Source: Pseudomonadota bacterium (GTDB lineage: Bacteria > Pseudomonadota > Gammaproteobacteria > Xanthomonadales > SZUA-38). Taken from it: DNA of 64,000 nucleotides. Made by a program: the position numbers and the translations under genes. The notes beneath the pieces are model-generated. The model was given only the letters and a program-made list of their open reading frames with translations, was not told where the DNA came from and made no database searches. This document shows, piece by piece, positions 53,318-62,753 of the stretch (positions within the stretch are counted from its first letter, which is position 1; every line of letters begins with the position of its first letter). The stretch is taken from assembly GCA_039033415.1 (NCBI GenBank), contig JBCCCR010000001.1, forward strand, positions 124,001-188,000, read 5' to 3'.

Positions 53318-54276
53318 GGCGACCCGCTCAGCAGCAACACGCCGATCCAGGCGCACAGAAACCAGACCTGACTGGCGGAAACCGAAATCATAAAACGCTT
53401 GCAGCTAGCGAAATTGGAAGCGTCCGCCCGCTTGACGTTTCCTGACAGCATAACGCCCGCCAGCAACAGCGCCGCGGGCATAACGATGATCAAAAGATCC
53501 GTCGGCGTCAGGTCCAGCTTTGCCACGACGGTACACAGATACGCCAGCGTCAGCAGCATGAGCACAGCCTTTCGTGCGTGAGGTTCACCTCGCCGGACTG
53601 GAAGCGTTCTCTTGTCACCCGCTTTGTCCGACGGATAGTCCGGCAGCGCCGTGACGATGTTGCCAGCATGAAAGAGCAGGAACAGCGGCACCAGGGCGGG
53701 CCACGGAAACCCTTGGAGCGACCCGTATTGAAGATAGAAGCCGACCAGCGGCAGCAAGACGCCACATCCCAAACCCTGCAGCATCTCGCCGTGCCCGCGA
53801 TAGGACAGCCTCAGCGGCTTCGAGTTGTAGGCCCAGCAGAGCGTAACCGCCAGCGCCGCGCCTAGCGGGAACCAGGGCCGATCGAGATAGATCCCCAGCC
53901 AACCCGCTAAACCAAGGAGACAAAGGAGCGCCAACCGGGCGCCGATCAGCAGATCCTGGGGCTCAAGCTTGCCCTCCGGAAGCACTCGCGAACCGCCCGA
54001 AAGAAAGTACTGATCGTTGGTCCTGTCGACGGCTTCGTCGGCGTAGTCGTTTAGATACAAGAGGTAAACCTGATAGACCACACCGAACAGTAGCGCGTAG
54101 AGAAAAAACGTCAAACTCAGCGCCCCGTGCGTGCGGAAGGCAAACGCCTGCCCTAGAAAGAGAGGCACGAAGATCATGGGGTGCGCGATCGGTCGGGCCG
54201 CCTGAACCCACGGACGAATTCGGGCCCGAGGGCTGGCTGCAGGTTTCAACGTGCGCAAATCCAGCAGCGGCGGCAA
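53314..54276 (-). CDS. UbiA-family prenyltransferase
   Basis: 320 aa with about eight to nine membrane helices. Both Asp-rich motifs that bind the prenyl diphosphate via magnesium are present: NDYADEAVD (about 77-85) and DYPSDKAGD (about 213-221). It resembles the MenA-like branch in its TMs and second motif. It would attach an isoprenoid chain to an aromatic or other acceptor. It is translationally coupled to the FAD oxidoreductase, suggesting a two-step pathway. It is unlikely to be the housekeeping UbiA or MenA, given the partner, but that cannot be excluded. Confidence 0.82.
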   Translation of the reverse strand: MPPLLDLRTLKPAASPRARIRPWVQAARPIAHPMIFVPLFLGQAFAFRTHGALSLTFFLYALLFGVVYQVYLLYLNDYADEAVDRTNDQYFLSGGSRVLPEGKLEPQDLLIGARLALLCLLGLAGWLGIYLDRPWFPLGAALAVTLCWAYNSKPLRLSYRGHGEMLQGLGCGVLLPLVGFYLQYGSLQGFPWPALVPLFLLFHAGNIVTALPDYPSDKAGDKRTLPVRRGEPHARKAVLMLLTLAYLCTVVAKLDLTPTDLLIIVMPAALLLAGVMLSGNVKRADASNFASCKRFMISVSASQVWFLCAWIGVLLLSGSP

Positions 54277-54348
54277 GCCTGCCTGTCTGAAGCCAGGAAG
54301 TGACTGGGGATTGATTGTCCGACCATCGCCATACGGTGCTTTGTCACG

Positions 54349-54921
54349 TCAGGCCTTCGGCAAGGACGCTGCGAAATCGTCAACAGCGCGAGCTGATGCG
54401 AGTCGTATGAAACGGATGTGCCGCCAGCGCTTCTCCTCCTGCCAGGCTAACGTCTGCCGTCGCTTTCTTTCATGCTGAGTGACGATCCACCACAGCAGCG
54501 ATTCCTCGCCGCGCCAGAACTTGAGCTGGGTCCAGAAGTCTTCTCTATTGGTCCCCCACAGCAGCTCTTTAGTCCGCCAGCGACGCCAGGATCGACGCAG
54601 CATTCTTGCCACCAGCTGTCCCCTGGGCAGATCCAGCCACACCAGCGTCTCAAGCCGCGGCCAGAAGACGTTTTGAGAAAACCGACTGTATGACCCGGCC
54701 ACGACCCAGCGATCACTGTTGGTGGCATCCGCAATCCGTCGCTCGAATTCCGCTGGGTCGGTGGCGTTCAGTCCAACCCAGTTCGGCTGCCAGTTGATGG
54801 CGTCCAGCTCAACCAGCGGATAGTCGAGCGCAGTGGCAAGCGAGGCCGCCAGCGTACTTTTGCCCGAACAGCTGTTGCCGAACACGTGAATGCGTTGGCC
54901 GAGGTGATGACAGGTATCCAA
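54349..54921 (-). CDS. P-loop kinase-like protein (adenylate kinase/topology-modulation type)
   Basis: 190 aa. The P-loop is GNSCSGKST (about 15-23), with VELDAINWQPNW after strand 2 and WVVAGSYSRF as in FlaR/topology-modulation-like nucleotide kinases. An Arg-rich lid follows (ARMLRRSWRRWRTKELLWG). Proteins of this type are small NTP-binding enzymes with unclear substrates; a dNMP or other small phosphoacceptor is possible. It stands 73 bp upstream of the UbiA gene on the same strand with no evident link. Confidence 0.78.
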   Translation of the reverse strand: MDTCHHLGQRIHVFGNSCSGKSTLAASLATALDYPLVELDAINWQPNWVGLNATDPAEFERRIADATNSDRWVVAGSYSRFSQNVFWPRLETLVWLDLPRGQLVARMLRRSWRRWRTKELLWGTNREDFWTQLKFWRGEESLLWWIVTQHERKRRQTLAWQEEKRWRHIRFIRLASARAVDDFAASLPKA

Positions 54922-55135
54922 AATCCAATGCCGCCAGCTTTTCTTTGCTACCAGGAGATGAGACGGCCTCGCGTCTTGCCGAGTGGTTGGCCGTTTGGCT
55001 CTTACATTCTACCCAAGCCCTACCGGGGTCGCCGAGGTCAGCTCGCCATGAGCGCAGCCGCTTGCGTTACGCTGCGCCGTGATTGGCGTACAACTTGCAG
55101 TTCGCAACTCTTCGGAAAAAAGCGGGAAACGAATC

Positions 55136-56032
55136 ATGAGCAACACTAGCCGACTGCCTGCGTTGCGCTCCCTGCGAGCGTTTCAAATGGCGGGCAAACA
55201 CCTGAGCTTTAAGAAAGCTGCCGACGAGTTGTATCTCACGGCTTCGGCGGTCAGTCACCAGGTGAAAAACTTGGAAGCCTTTCTGGGGCTCGAACTGTTC
55301 TACCGAAAAACCCGGTCGATGGAATTGACCCCAGCGGGCCAGCAATATTTCCGTTACCTGGACGGCATGTTTGCCCGACTTGAAACAGAAACGCACCAAT
55401 TGTGGGCAGAATACGGTCGCCGCATGATTCGGCTGTGTGTGCCTCCGTTTTTCGCCAGCGAAATTCTTCTGCCGAAGATGGCTGAGTTCCAGTCCATCAT
55501 GCCCGACACCGATATCCGGGTCAGCACCCAGCCGAGCCTGATGAAAGAACATCCGGCGGATGTGGATCTGTCCGTTCTGCTCGGCAACGGCGAATGGACA
55601 GATCTGGTGACGTACCCCTTGTTCGAGCGCCGGCTGGTGGTGGCCGCCGCGCCGAAGCTGCTGAAGAAATTTGATCGCTCGACCGAGCGCAGCCTTGACG
55701 GACAGGTGCTGATCATTCACGAAAATCGGCCTAGCGCTTGGAGCAACTGGGCGGCGGCCCGCGGCGTGGATACGCCCAAAGCGGGCAAGATCCTGCGCTT
55801 CGACTCCATGTCCTCGGTGGTCCAGGCGACGGTCCAGGGACTGGGATTCGCCATTGTGTCCTGGCCTCTAAGCCGCCGGTGGTTCGAGTCCAACGCGCTG
55901 GGCCGGGCTTTCGCCGATGAGTGGCCGACAGGTGAGCACTTCTACCTCGCCTATCGCCCCGGTGACCCGGAGCGCCTGGAAATAGTTGGTCTGGTCGACT
56001 GGATCAGGAATAGCTTTAACGAAGACGCATGA
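55136..56032 (+). CDS. LysR-family transcriptional regulator (GcvA-like)
   Basis: 298 aa from the ATG at 55136; the frame is open to 55079 but the chosen start has aagcggga upstream and gives the usual N-terminus. The HTH (about 8-66) has LPALRSLRAFQMAGKHLSFK, ASAVSHQVKNLEAFLG and the wing MELTPAGQQYF, as in GcvA-type regulators. The effector domain covers about 95-298. GcvA-like members control amino-acid metabolism or beta-lactamase genes in other bacteria. Here no obvious target is adjacent, except the small secreted protein downstream. Confidence 0.88.
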   Translation: MSNTSRLPALRSLRAFQMAGKHLSFKKAADELYLTASAVSHQVKNLEAFLGLELFYRKTRSMELTPAGQQYFRYLDGMFARLETETHQLWAEYGRRMIRLCVPPFFASEILLPKMAEFQSIMPDTDIRVSTQPSLMKEHPADVDLSVLLGNGEWTDLVTYPLFERRLVVAAAPKLLKKFDRSTERSLDGQVLIIHENRPSAWSNWAAARGVDTPKAGKILRFDSMSSVVQATVQGLGFAIVSWPLSRRWFESNALGRAFADEWPTGEHFYLAYRPGDPERLEIVGLVDWIRNSFNEDA

Positions 56033-56135
56033 ATTTTTTTGCTCCCTGACCCCTAAAAAACGCGTTTGTTGGGGCTCCCTGTCCTGCCTAACCTTGCACC
56101 GGTGATTCGAGCATCTAGTCAACGGGAGACAAGTG

Positions 56136-56492
56136 ATGAGCAAATTGAAGCATGCAGCAATGGGATGTGCCCTGGCTCTGTCAGCAGCAGGTGCGCAGGC
56201 CGCTCAGGTCAAAGATGGCATGAAAGCCTGTGCCGACGCGCTGGTTGAACAGCTTGCAGAAACCCGGCCGGTTTCCAGCAACTACGCCATGGGTCAGGGT
56301 CGCGGTTTCATCAACGAACGGGATCGCCTGCGTCCGAGAGAGTCGTTTGAAATGAACGCCCGCAGCGCTACAAGCCATGAGGTGATTGCACGAGTCGATT
56401 GTATTGTGAACAACCGCGCGGAGGTACTCGAACTCAAGGGTCTGCCGCTGGCGGCGCAAGACGTCAGCCCAAAGGCTGACGCTATTCGCTAA
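56136..56492 (+). CDS. Small secreted protein of unknown function
   Basis: 118 aa. Signal peptide MSKLKHAAMGCALALSAAGA followed by QA. The mature part is about 95 residues with two Cys (MKACADAL, RVDCIVNN) that may form one disulfide and a central segment SFEMNARSATSHEVIARVDC that reads like paired beta-strands. No known domain is recognised. The gene has a ribosome site GGGAGAC and lies 100 bp after the LysR gene; it could be that regulator's target. Confidence 0.65.
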   Translation: MSKLKHAAMGCALALSAAGAQAAQVKDGMKACADALVEQLAETRPVSSNYAMGQGRGFINERDRLRPRESFEMNARSATSHEVIARVDCIVNNRAEVLELKGLPLAAQDVSPKADAIR

Positions 56493-56633
56493 GCGCTGCG
56501 GGCGGCGCGTTGTTCGAGGTCAGTAGAGCGGCTCTGCCTGGCAAGGTTTCAGGGAGAGCCGCGCTGGCCTACTCACCGCCGCGCGGCGTTGATCAACGTC
56601 GAGGCAACACTACGGATCGCGTTGTCTCGTGCT

Positions 56634-58844
56634 TCACCGGGATTCGAAACCACCGGCGAAGATCAGCGACTGAACAACTTCAAGCTGAACGCCCTCAACG
56701 TCGGTGTCAGTGATCTGCACGGTGAGCGATCCGTCAGTTCCGCCACCTTTCACGACACGGCTGTTTTTCGGCACGCTGGTGGGGCCGCTGATGCTGAATG
56801 ACCGCGTCAGCCGTGGAACGAGCGTATAGCTGCCCGCGAACAGGGCGCTGGTCACGTATTGGCCCCTGCCGCTAGAGACCGTCGACCAGGCGCCAACGCT
56901 GTTTCCTGATGCGTCGAACACATCCACTGTCAGTCGCACGGGCAGTCCGGTGGCGGTATCGATAATCTGGCCGGAGATGGTTGGGCCAGGATTCAGTGCG
57001 AAGTCGATACCCGACACGTCAGCACCGGCGATCGTGACGTTGCTGCCACTGGATGGGTCACAGAAATCCTGCATACAGTTGCTTGGGTTGCCAAAAACCT
57101 GGCCGAAAAAGCCAAGCCCGTTGAAGCCGAATGCACCTAACGTCACACGGCCACCGTCTTTGACCACGACCCGGTAATCACCATCGGGCAGGCCGCCGGT
57201 GGTATAGGTACCGTTACTGTCGGTGTTTTCCAGCGCCACCCGCTGACCGGCGGGCGTGAAAATTTCGACGTTTCGGTTCCGCAGGGGCGTACCGCTCGTC
57301 GCGTCCGTGACGGTGCCGGAAAGCGTGAATCCCTGGTTCAGCGCAAAGTCGATGTTGGGGGTGACCGCCCCTGCGGTCAGGGTCACCGGGGTGGCGAGAC
57401 CTAAATCGCAGGCCAGCCCAGCGCAGTCGATCCCGCTGAACGCCTGATCAGCGAAGTTGCCGCCCAGGAAGCTGGCGGCTCCCTGGCCGGTAATACTCTG
57501 CGATCGGAACGGCAGTCCGGTCGTCACAATGTAGTTGCCGGGCTCAACGCCGTCAGCCGTTGAGATCGTGCCCGCTGCGTCGATCACCCCACCACCAGCG
57601 ACTTCGCCGGATGTCGTCAGAATTGCGATGGCAATGGCGTTATTGCCATTGATGGCGGCGCCGGTTGCCGCATCGGTCACCTGGCCTGTGATCTTGCCTC
57701 CCCGATTCAGCGAAAAGTTCTGAACCACAGGCGATCCAGGCAGCAGCGTGACCGGTACACCTTCTCCACGATCGCAGCCGGCAAAGGGGCAGCGGGACGT
57801 GTCGTTCAAAATACGAAGCAGGTCGGTCGTGGTGGACGGCTGGGGATCAATTTCCAGGATATAGCTGCCCGACAGTCCTTCGATGCGGTAGCTGGAGTCA
57901 AAGGTGGGTCCGAAGGCGTCGCTGAATACGGCAAAGGTCGCCAGCTGCAAACCATCGTCCGGGGTCCAGATCCGAATGAAGGTAAATTCCGGGTCCGATA
58001 TGGGTAGGCCGGTGGCGGCATCCAGGATCTGCCCCGTCATCAGCGCTCCGGGCTCCATCACAAAATCAATGGCGGTAACCGGCACGCCAGTGCTGACGGT
58101 GATAGGGGTTGTGGCAGTAATCACGCAGCTCAGGTATTCGCAGGTGAATCCGCTGTAGGCCTGCGAGACGAAGTTGCCGTAGGGCAGCGGCTCGGTGATG
58201 AACTGGTCGACACCCGCGCCGGCGAAATAGGTTCCCGCCTTCAAGGCGTAATCGAACGTGTAGTTTCCGGCGCCGTCCGTGAAGGTGGTGCCGAGCGCGC
58301 GGAGGCGTTCAAACGGCTCATCGGTAAAGATCTGCACAGGAACGTCAGCGAGTGGGCCCCCGGCTGAGGCGGTGACGTTGCCACCGAAGGACGCCCCCGG
58401 GGCCACACTAAAGTTCTGGGTGATGGTTGCTCCGGCGGTGACGGGAATGGCCCCGACAAACTCCGGGTCATTGCTGTCATCGAGCTCACAGAACAGGAAG
58501 CAATCGACCAAGCCCGTGGTGTCGCCGGCGCGCGCCGGTTCGTGGGTTTCAGAAACGATTTCGAGCAGAATTTCGTTAACCACGACGGCGGGGGTCGTGT
58601 CTTCGCGCGGCGTCGCAAACCCAGAAGGGTCAACGGTCACCGTCAGCGTGTAGTTGCCTGCGCTGTCGGTAAAAGCGAAGTCCAGCCCCGGCCCCGTGTA
58701 GAGCGTGGTGTCGGCGATGGCAACCGTCACGTTGGGGACAGGGTTGCCCGTACCTACCTCGGTGACCGTGCCGCTGATGGTGGCGGTCTGGGCGACGGCT
58801 TGGGTGGAAAGAAAGCACAGCAAAAGAAAGGTGACACGATTCAT
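56634..58844 (-). CDS. Secreted protein with tandem carboxypeptidase-regulatory-like domains
   Basis: 736 aa from the ATG at 58844, giving the signal peptide NRVTFLLLCFLSTQAVAQ; the frame is open further upstream but without such a start. The mature protein is built of about six CarboxypepD_reg-like beta-sandwich repeats (ISGTVTEVGTGNPVPNVTVA, GGKITGQVTDAATGAAINGN, ISGQIIDTATGLPVRLTVDV). Such domains serve as spacers in surface and secreted proteins. The C-terminus is LIFAGGFESR, the same style of tail as the repeat protein at 10790-13177. No enzymatic domain is seen. Confidence 0.8.
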   Translation of the reverse strand: MNRVTFLLLCFLSTQAVAQTATISGTVTEVGTGNPVPNVTVAIADTTLYTGPGLDFAFTDSAGNYTLTVTVDPSGFATPREDTTPAVVVNEILLEIVSETHEPARAGDTTGLVDCFLFCELDDSNDPEFVGAIPVTAGATITQNFSVAPGASFGGNVTASAGGPLADVPVQIFTDEPFERLRALGTTFTDGAGNYTFDYALKAGTYFAGAGVDQFITEPLPYGNFVSQAYSGFTCEYLSCVITATTPITVSTGVPVTAIDFVMEPGALMTGQILDAATGLPISDPEFTFIRIWTPDDGLQLATFAVFSDAFGPTFDSSYRIEGLSGSYILEIDPQPSTTTDLLRILNDTSRCPFAGCDRGEGVPVTLLPGSPVVQNFSLNRGGKITGQVTDAATGAAINGNNAIAIAILTTSGEVAGGGVIDAAGTISTADGVEPGNYIVTTGLPFRSQSITGQGAASFLGGNFADQAFSGIDCAGLACDLGLATPVTLTAGAVTPNIDFALNQGFTLSGTVTDATSGTPLRNRNVEIFTPAGQRVALENTDSNGTYTTGGLPDGDYRVVVKDGGRVTLGAFGFNGLGFFGQVFGNPSNCMQDFCDPSSGSNVTIAGADVSGIDFALNPGPTISGQIIDTATGLPVRLTVDVFDASGNSVGAWSTVSSGRGQYVTSALFAGSYTLVPRLTRSFSISGPTSVPKNSRVVKGGGTDGSLTVQITDTDVEGVQLEVVQSLIFAGGFESR

Positions 58845-59009
58845 AGGTATTTCCCTATATCCATACTGACTCGTAGGGACAATATACCAGTAGACCGCAC
58901 GGTTTGCCGGCGAAAGTTCGAAAAGGACCTTCACGACTGGGGGCGTTGAAGGACTGACCAGGAGCCGGTCGAGGTGCCGTCCCCATCGCGAAACCCGGCA
59001 GATGAATCG

Positions 59010-60428
59010 TTAGAGAATAACTTCCATGGGCGCCTCAAAACGCCGGCGCGCGACGATGAGCCCCACCAAAGCCAGCAGCGCGAGGTACGCTCCGGGGAGC
59101 AAGCTGCTCGTCAGAATGGTCCCCGCAGAGTCGTCTCGGAACGCAAAGTCTGGGATCGCTTTTGCGTCGGCAACCGACATGCGTTGTTTTGCCACAATCG
59201 CTGGCCCGACCTGTTCGGCCAGCGCCTGCAGTGCCTCCCTCGCCTGAGTTTGATACGCATGCTGACGGTCCGTATCGGCACCTGCGGCTGCGTTGAGAAT
59301 CTTTGCAGCGATCATCGCCGGGGACGCAAATTGGGTCAGCTGAATCAGGCGATCGCGCCGGGAGCGAGCGTCAACAAACGCTGCGAGTATCGGTGAGGTT
59401 CGTCGTTCTACCTCAACATTCTGAAGGAACGTGCCTCGATAGTAGTCAGGGACGGCTTCATCGCTGACCGTCAGCTCGGGATGATCAACAAGAAAGCCCG
59501 CGGTCAGCTGCGCCGTCTCGCGAGCAGCGTCACCCTGAGCCTCTCGCATCTCGGAGAGGTAAGCCAGTCGGGATGGCTGCGGGTAGAGCCGTTCCGCGGT
59601 CGTCGACACCACCCCCGGAATGCCCAGGGTCAGCACCGCCCAAGCCGTGATTAAGCAAGCGATCACCGCTTCGGATCGTTTGATGAAAGCAACACACAGA
59701 CTGATCAGCGCGAGCCAGAAAAGCAGGTAGATGCTGAGGCCCAGCGTAAACACGCCAAAACGTCCTAACCGCTCGCCAAAGGAAACGGAACCGGCGTTGA
59801 CGAAAAGAAAAACCAGAGCCACCAACGTCAGGCAGGCCCAAAGAATCGCCGCTCGCAGCAGCAACCTTGAAAACACCAGGCGACCCGGGCGGATCGGCTG
59901 GGCGGCAAGAATTCGAAGGCGCCCGCTATCGCGGTCGGCAGCGGCTGCGTCGAAGGTCAGTGCAATCATCAGCAGCGGCAAAAGCACCACCGCGACAAAA
60001 GCAAAGTCGAAGTTACCGAGTTGAACCAGCCCCGGGTTGTCGAACTGATAGTGTGGAAACAGGTTAACGGTGTTCGACCAGGCACCGATGGTTGCCGTTG
60101 TTGGATGTAGCTCAAATGCGCCCCGAGCAAAGTCTCCCAGCGGTGCCGGCGCCAGCGCAGCGGGTAAACGCAGATTGATGGGGCGGGCGTCGTAGGGTGA
60201 GGGTGTGGTCTCGCCGTTCTCAATTTGCTGGAGAGTCGCGAGCCACTTTGCGCGACTGTCGTCGACCGATTCCTGGTAAGCCGTGGCCTGCGCTACGCCG
60301 GTCTGCAGATGCCGCCCGCCGGCCCACAGCGCGTAAGCGGCGGCCAGCGTCAGCGTTGCCAGGGCGATGATGCCAACCGGTCGCAAAAACAGGGTTCGAA
60401 GTTCATGCTTGAGCAACATCCCGATCAT
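59010..60428 (-). CDS. ABC transporter permease (ABC-2, DUF3526-like)
   Basis: 472 aa. One N-terminal membrane helix (IIALATLTLAAAYALWAG), a long extracytoplasmic loop with FPHYQFDNPG, a block of about five membrane helices, a second large loop and a final helix. This is the layout of DUF3526-type ABC-2 permeases. It overlaps the upstream permease gene by 4 bp. It forms, with 60425-61846 and the ATPase 61843-62571, a heteromeric exporter. Substrate not known; in relatives such operons often accompany TonB receptors (from memory), which is not the case here. Confidence 0.85.
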   Translation of the reverse strand: MIGMLLKHELRTLFLRPVGIIALATLTLAAAYALWAGGRHLQTGVAQATAYQESVDDSRAKWLATLQQIENGETTPSPYDARPINLRLPAALAPAPLGDFARGAFELHPTTATIGAWSNTVNLFPHYQFDNPGLVQLGNFDFAFVAVVLLPLLMIALTFDAAAADRDSGRLRILAAQPIRPGRLVFSRLLLRAAILWACLTLVALVFLFVNAGSVSFGERLGRFGVFTLGLSIYLLFWLALISLCVAFIKRSEAVIACLITAWAVLTLGIPGVVSTTAERLYPQPSRLAYLSEMREAQGDAARETAQLTAGFLVDHPELTVSDEAVPDYYRGTFLQNVEVERRTSPILAAFVDARSRRDRLIQLTQFASPAMIAAKILNAAAGADTDRQHAYQTQAREALQALAEQVGPAIVAKQRMSVADAKAIPDFAFRDDSAGTILTSSLLPGAYLALLALVGLIVARRRFEAPMEVIL

Positions 60429-61846
60429 CGCGTCCGCTCCAGCGTCTGCGAACGGCGCATCGCCCAGGCCGCAAACCCGAGGGCGAACAGCAGCTGAGCG
60501 CCCAAAGTAAGGATCGGAACAGCGTACGCCTCCCTAAACTCTGACACTTTGGGCAGGGTGTAGGGAAAGTCTTCGATCGTTGCCCAAAAGTCTGGACTCG
60601 AAACGTACCTTCCACCCTGGTTGCCGGCGTGCAGGAGCATGTCCTCGTTCATCTGCTTAACAATCTTCCGCCGATGCTGCTCAGCGGCCCAGACAAAATG
60701 CTGATGATGGTAACGGTCGACGCCCGCTAACCCTGCAGAGAGTCTGTTCAGCGCCATGGTTGGCGATACCGCTGAGAACCACCCAAGCACGCTATCCTGG
60801 CTTGAATGACTGGCCGCCAGGCCATCATAAATTTCCTCGAAAAACGGATGAGCCACCTCTTCGCTTCGCTGGAGAGAAAAGGCCGAGTAGCTCACGGGCA
60901 GCTCTGCCTGGCTGCTGACATCATAAGAACTGAGCAGCTCGGCCAGCTCACGCTCCTTCAGAGCGGCGTCTCGACCGTATGCCCCGGCTGCCGCCGCAAG
61001 ATCACGGCGAATCTCTCTCGCTTCCGGCTGAGGGTGGAGCGTTGAAGCGACGTCCCCGGCAATGCGCGGGATCGCGATCACGGCGGCTCCCCAAATGACG
61101 AGCAGCGTCAGAAATGCTGACCGTCGTGACTGGCACAACGAGGACACAGCCAACGCTACCAGGACGTAGACCGCCAGGGTCGCTAGATACGCCAAGGTGA
61201 TGCCCCCGACCCGGAACGCCTGATCTGGGATGGGCACCAGGTGGGTCGCCTGGGAAACGGGTGCCAACGACAGCAACAAACCGGGAGTGAAGATCAGCAG
61301 CAGCCCCACCATTCCGGCAATAACTTTGCCCATGATGACGGACGTTGAAGACGCGCCGATGCTCAACAGCTGGCGCAGGGTGCCGTCTTCGCGCTCGCCC
61401 GCCACGACCGCGAACATGGCGCAGAAGATGATGAGCGGGCCAAAGATCTGCAGTATCCAGGCCGGGTTGAGATCGGCGAACTGCTGGAGATCGCTACGAT
61501 CCTCGGCACGCCGGTACACCGCCGGATTCTGTTTGTGGGCCTCCATCCACAGAGCGATACCAGCAAAATCGAGGCTGCCAGGGTCAAACAGCGCCAGCGA
61601 CGGAATCGGCTTGAACGCATAACGGGAGAAGTGCGCCGCCGCGTGGGGGTTACGTTCCCCCTGCGCGAGCCAGACTTCGCTATCCGCGGTGGCCGCTTCG
61701 ACGCGCTCGCGGTCAAAGGCCTCAACGCGCGCGTTCCCCATCAGGGCCGCTACAAACATCAGTGCGGTGGTCAGCAGGGTGAATGTAATCAGCATTCGGT
61801 TGCGAGCGAGGGTCCGAATCTCCTTGGAAATCATCACGCCGATCAT
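60425..61846 (-). CDS. ABC transporter permease (ABC-2, DUF3526-like)
   Basis: 473 aa from the ATG at 61846, overlapping the ATPase stop by 4 bp; the longer open frame upstream lies in the ATPase gene and is rejected. A helix at 20-40 (MLITFTLLTTALMFVAALMG), a long extracytoplasmic loop, five to six helices (IFGPLIIFCAMFAVVAGERE with the cytoplasmic coupling motif GEREDGTL), a second loop and a final helix. Paralogue of the following permease. Confidence 0.86.
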   Translation of the reverse strand: MIGVMISKEIRTLARNRMLITFTLLTTALMFVAALMGNARVEAFDRERVEAATADSEVWLAQGERNPHAAAHFSRYAFKPIPSLALFDPGSLDFAGIALWMEAHKQNPAVYRRAEDRSDLQQFADLNPAWILQIFGPLIIFCAMFAVVAGEREDGTLRQLLSIGASSTSVIMGKVIAGMVGLLLIFTPGLLLSLAPVSQATHLVPIPDQAFRVGGITLAYLATLAVYVLVALAVSSLCQSRRSAFLTLLVIWGAAVIAIPRIAGDVASTLHPQPEAREIRRDLAAAAGAYGRDAALKERELAELLSSYDVSSQAELPVSYSAFSLQRSEEVAHPFFEEIYDGLAASHSSQDSVLGWFSAVSPTMALNRLSAGLAGVDRYHHQHFVWAAEQHRRKIVKQMNEDMLLHAGNQGGRYVSSPDFWATIEDFPYTLPKVSEFREAYAVPILTLGAQLLFALGFAAWAMRRSQTLERTR

Positions 61847-62571
61847 GACGGGGCCCCCGCCTCGTCGTGCATGTGCGCCAGATAGACCTGCTCGATCTCG
61901 GTTGCTGACAGGCTGCTGGCTTCCAGCAGGTCGACCAAACGGCCGGCTTTCATGATGCCGATCCGTGATCCCACGTCCTTCGCGCGGAAGATGTCGTGGG
62001 TTGCCATCAGTACGGCTCGGCCCTCGTCTCGCATGCTCGCGAGCAGCGAGCAAAAATTATTGGCTGCGGCCGGGTCCAGGCCTGAGAGCGGCTCGTCGAG
62101 CAGCAGCGCCTGTGCGTTTTTGGCGAGAGCGATCGCTACCCCTACCTTTTGTCGCATGCCCTTGGAGTAGGTTGACGTTCGTCGTTGAGCATCCTCCGCG
62201 GGGAGCCCGGCCTCTTCCAGGTGGGCAATCAGTTCATCGCGTGAACGTTTCCCGCCGGCAAAGCGGTCGAAAAACTCCAGGTTCTCCAGCCCGCTCAGCT
62301 GCGGGTAAAGCGCAACCTGTTCGGGGATATAAGCAAGGTGGGCTTTGGTTTCGAGCGGCGCGGATGAGACCGATAGGCCGTTGACGGTTGCCTCGCCAGC
62401 CGTCGGTTCCAGAAATCCGAGAAACAGGTTGATGGTGGTCGTTTTACCGGCGCCGTTGGCGCCAAGCAGACATAATACCTCGCCACGAGCGACTTCAAGG
62501 TCCAATTCATGCAGTGCGACGGTTGAGCCGAAGTGTTTGGACAATCGGCTGGCTTTCAGCATGGCTTCCAT
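61843..62571 (-). CDS. ABC transporter ATP-binding protein
   Basis: 242 aa. Walker A GANGAGKTT, signature YSKGMRQKVGVAIAL, Walker B ALLLDEPLSGLDP and H-loop VLMATHDIFRAKDV are intact. The signature has SKGMRQ instead of the common SGGMRQ, as in some exporter-type ATPases. It is the first gene of the three-gene operon with the two permeases. A second in-frame ATG at 62562 is possible. Confidence 0.9.
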   Translation of the reverse strand: MEAMLKASRLSKHFGSTVALHELDLEVARGEVLCLLGANGAGKTTTINLFLGFLEPTAGEATVNGLSVSSAPLETKAHLAYIPEQVALYPQLSGLENLEFFDRFAGGKRSRDELIAHLEEAGLPAEDAQRRTSTYSKGMRQKVGVAIALAKNAQALLLDEPLSGLDPAAANNFCSLLASMRDEGRAVLMATHDIFRAKDVGSRIGIMKAGRLVDLLEASSLSATEIEQVYLAHMHDEAGAPS

Positions 62572-62753
62572 AAGACTCCCTTCACGCAGGGCTTGCAGCG
62601 CCGGTCAGCCCAGATCGACGTTATAACATAACGTTTCCTAGTGACGACGACCCTGATTCCCGCGGAGAGGAAAAGCCTGCTCTCGGCGTTGTTCGCTTTT
62701 GTCGGCGGTGGCATTAGATAAGGTATCAGCCAAATAGACCTGAGGTGGAGCGG

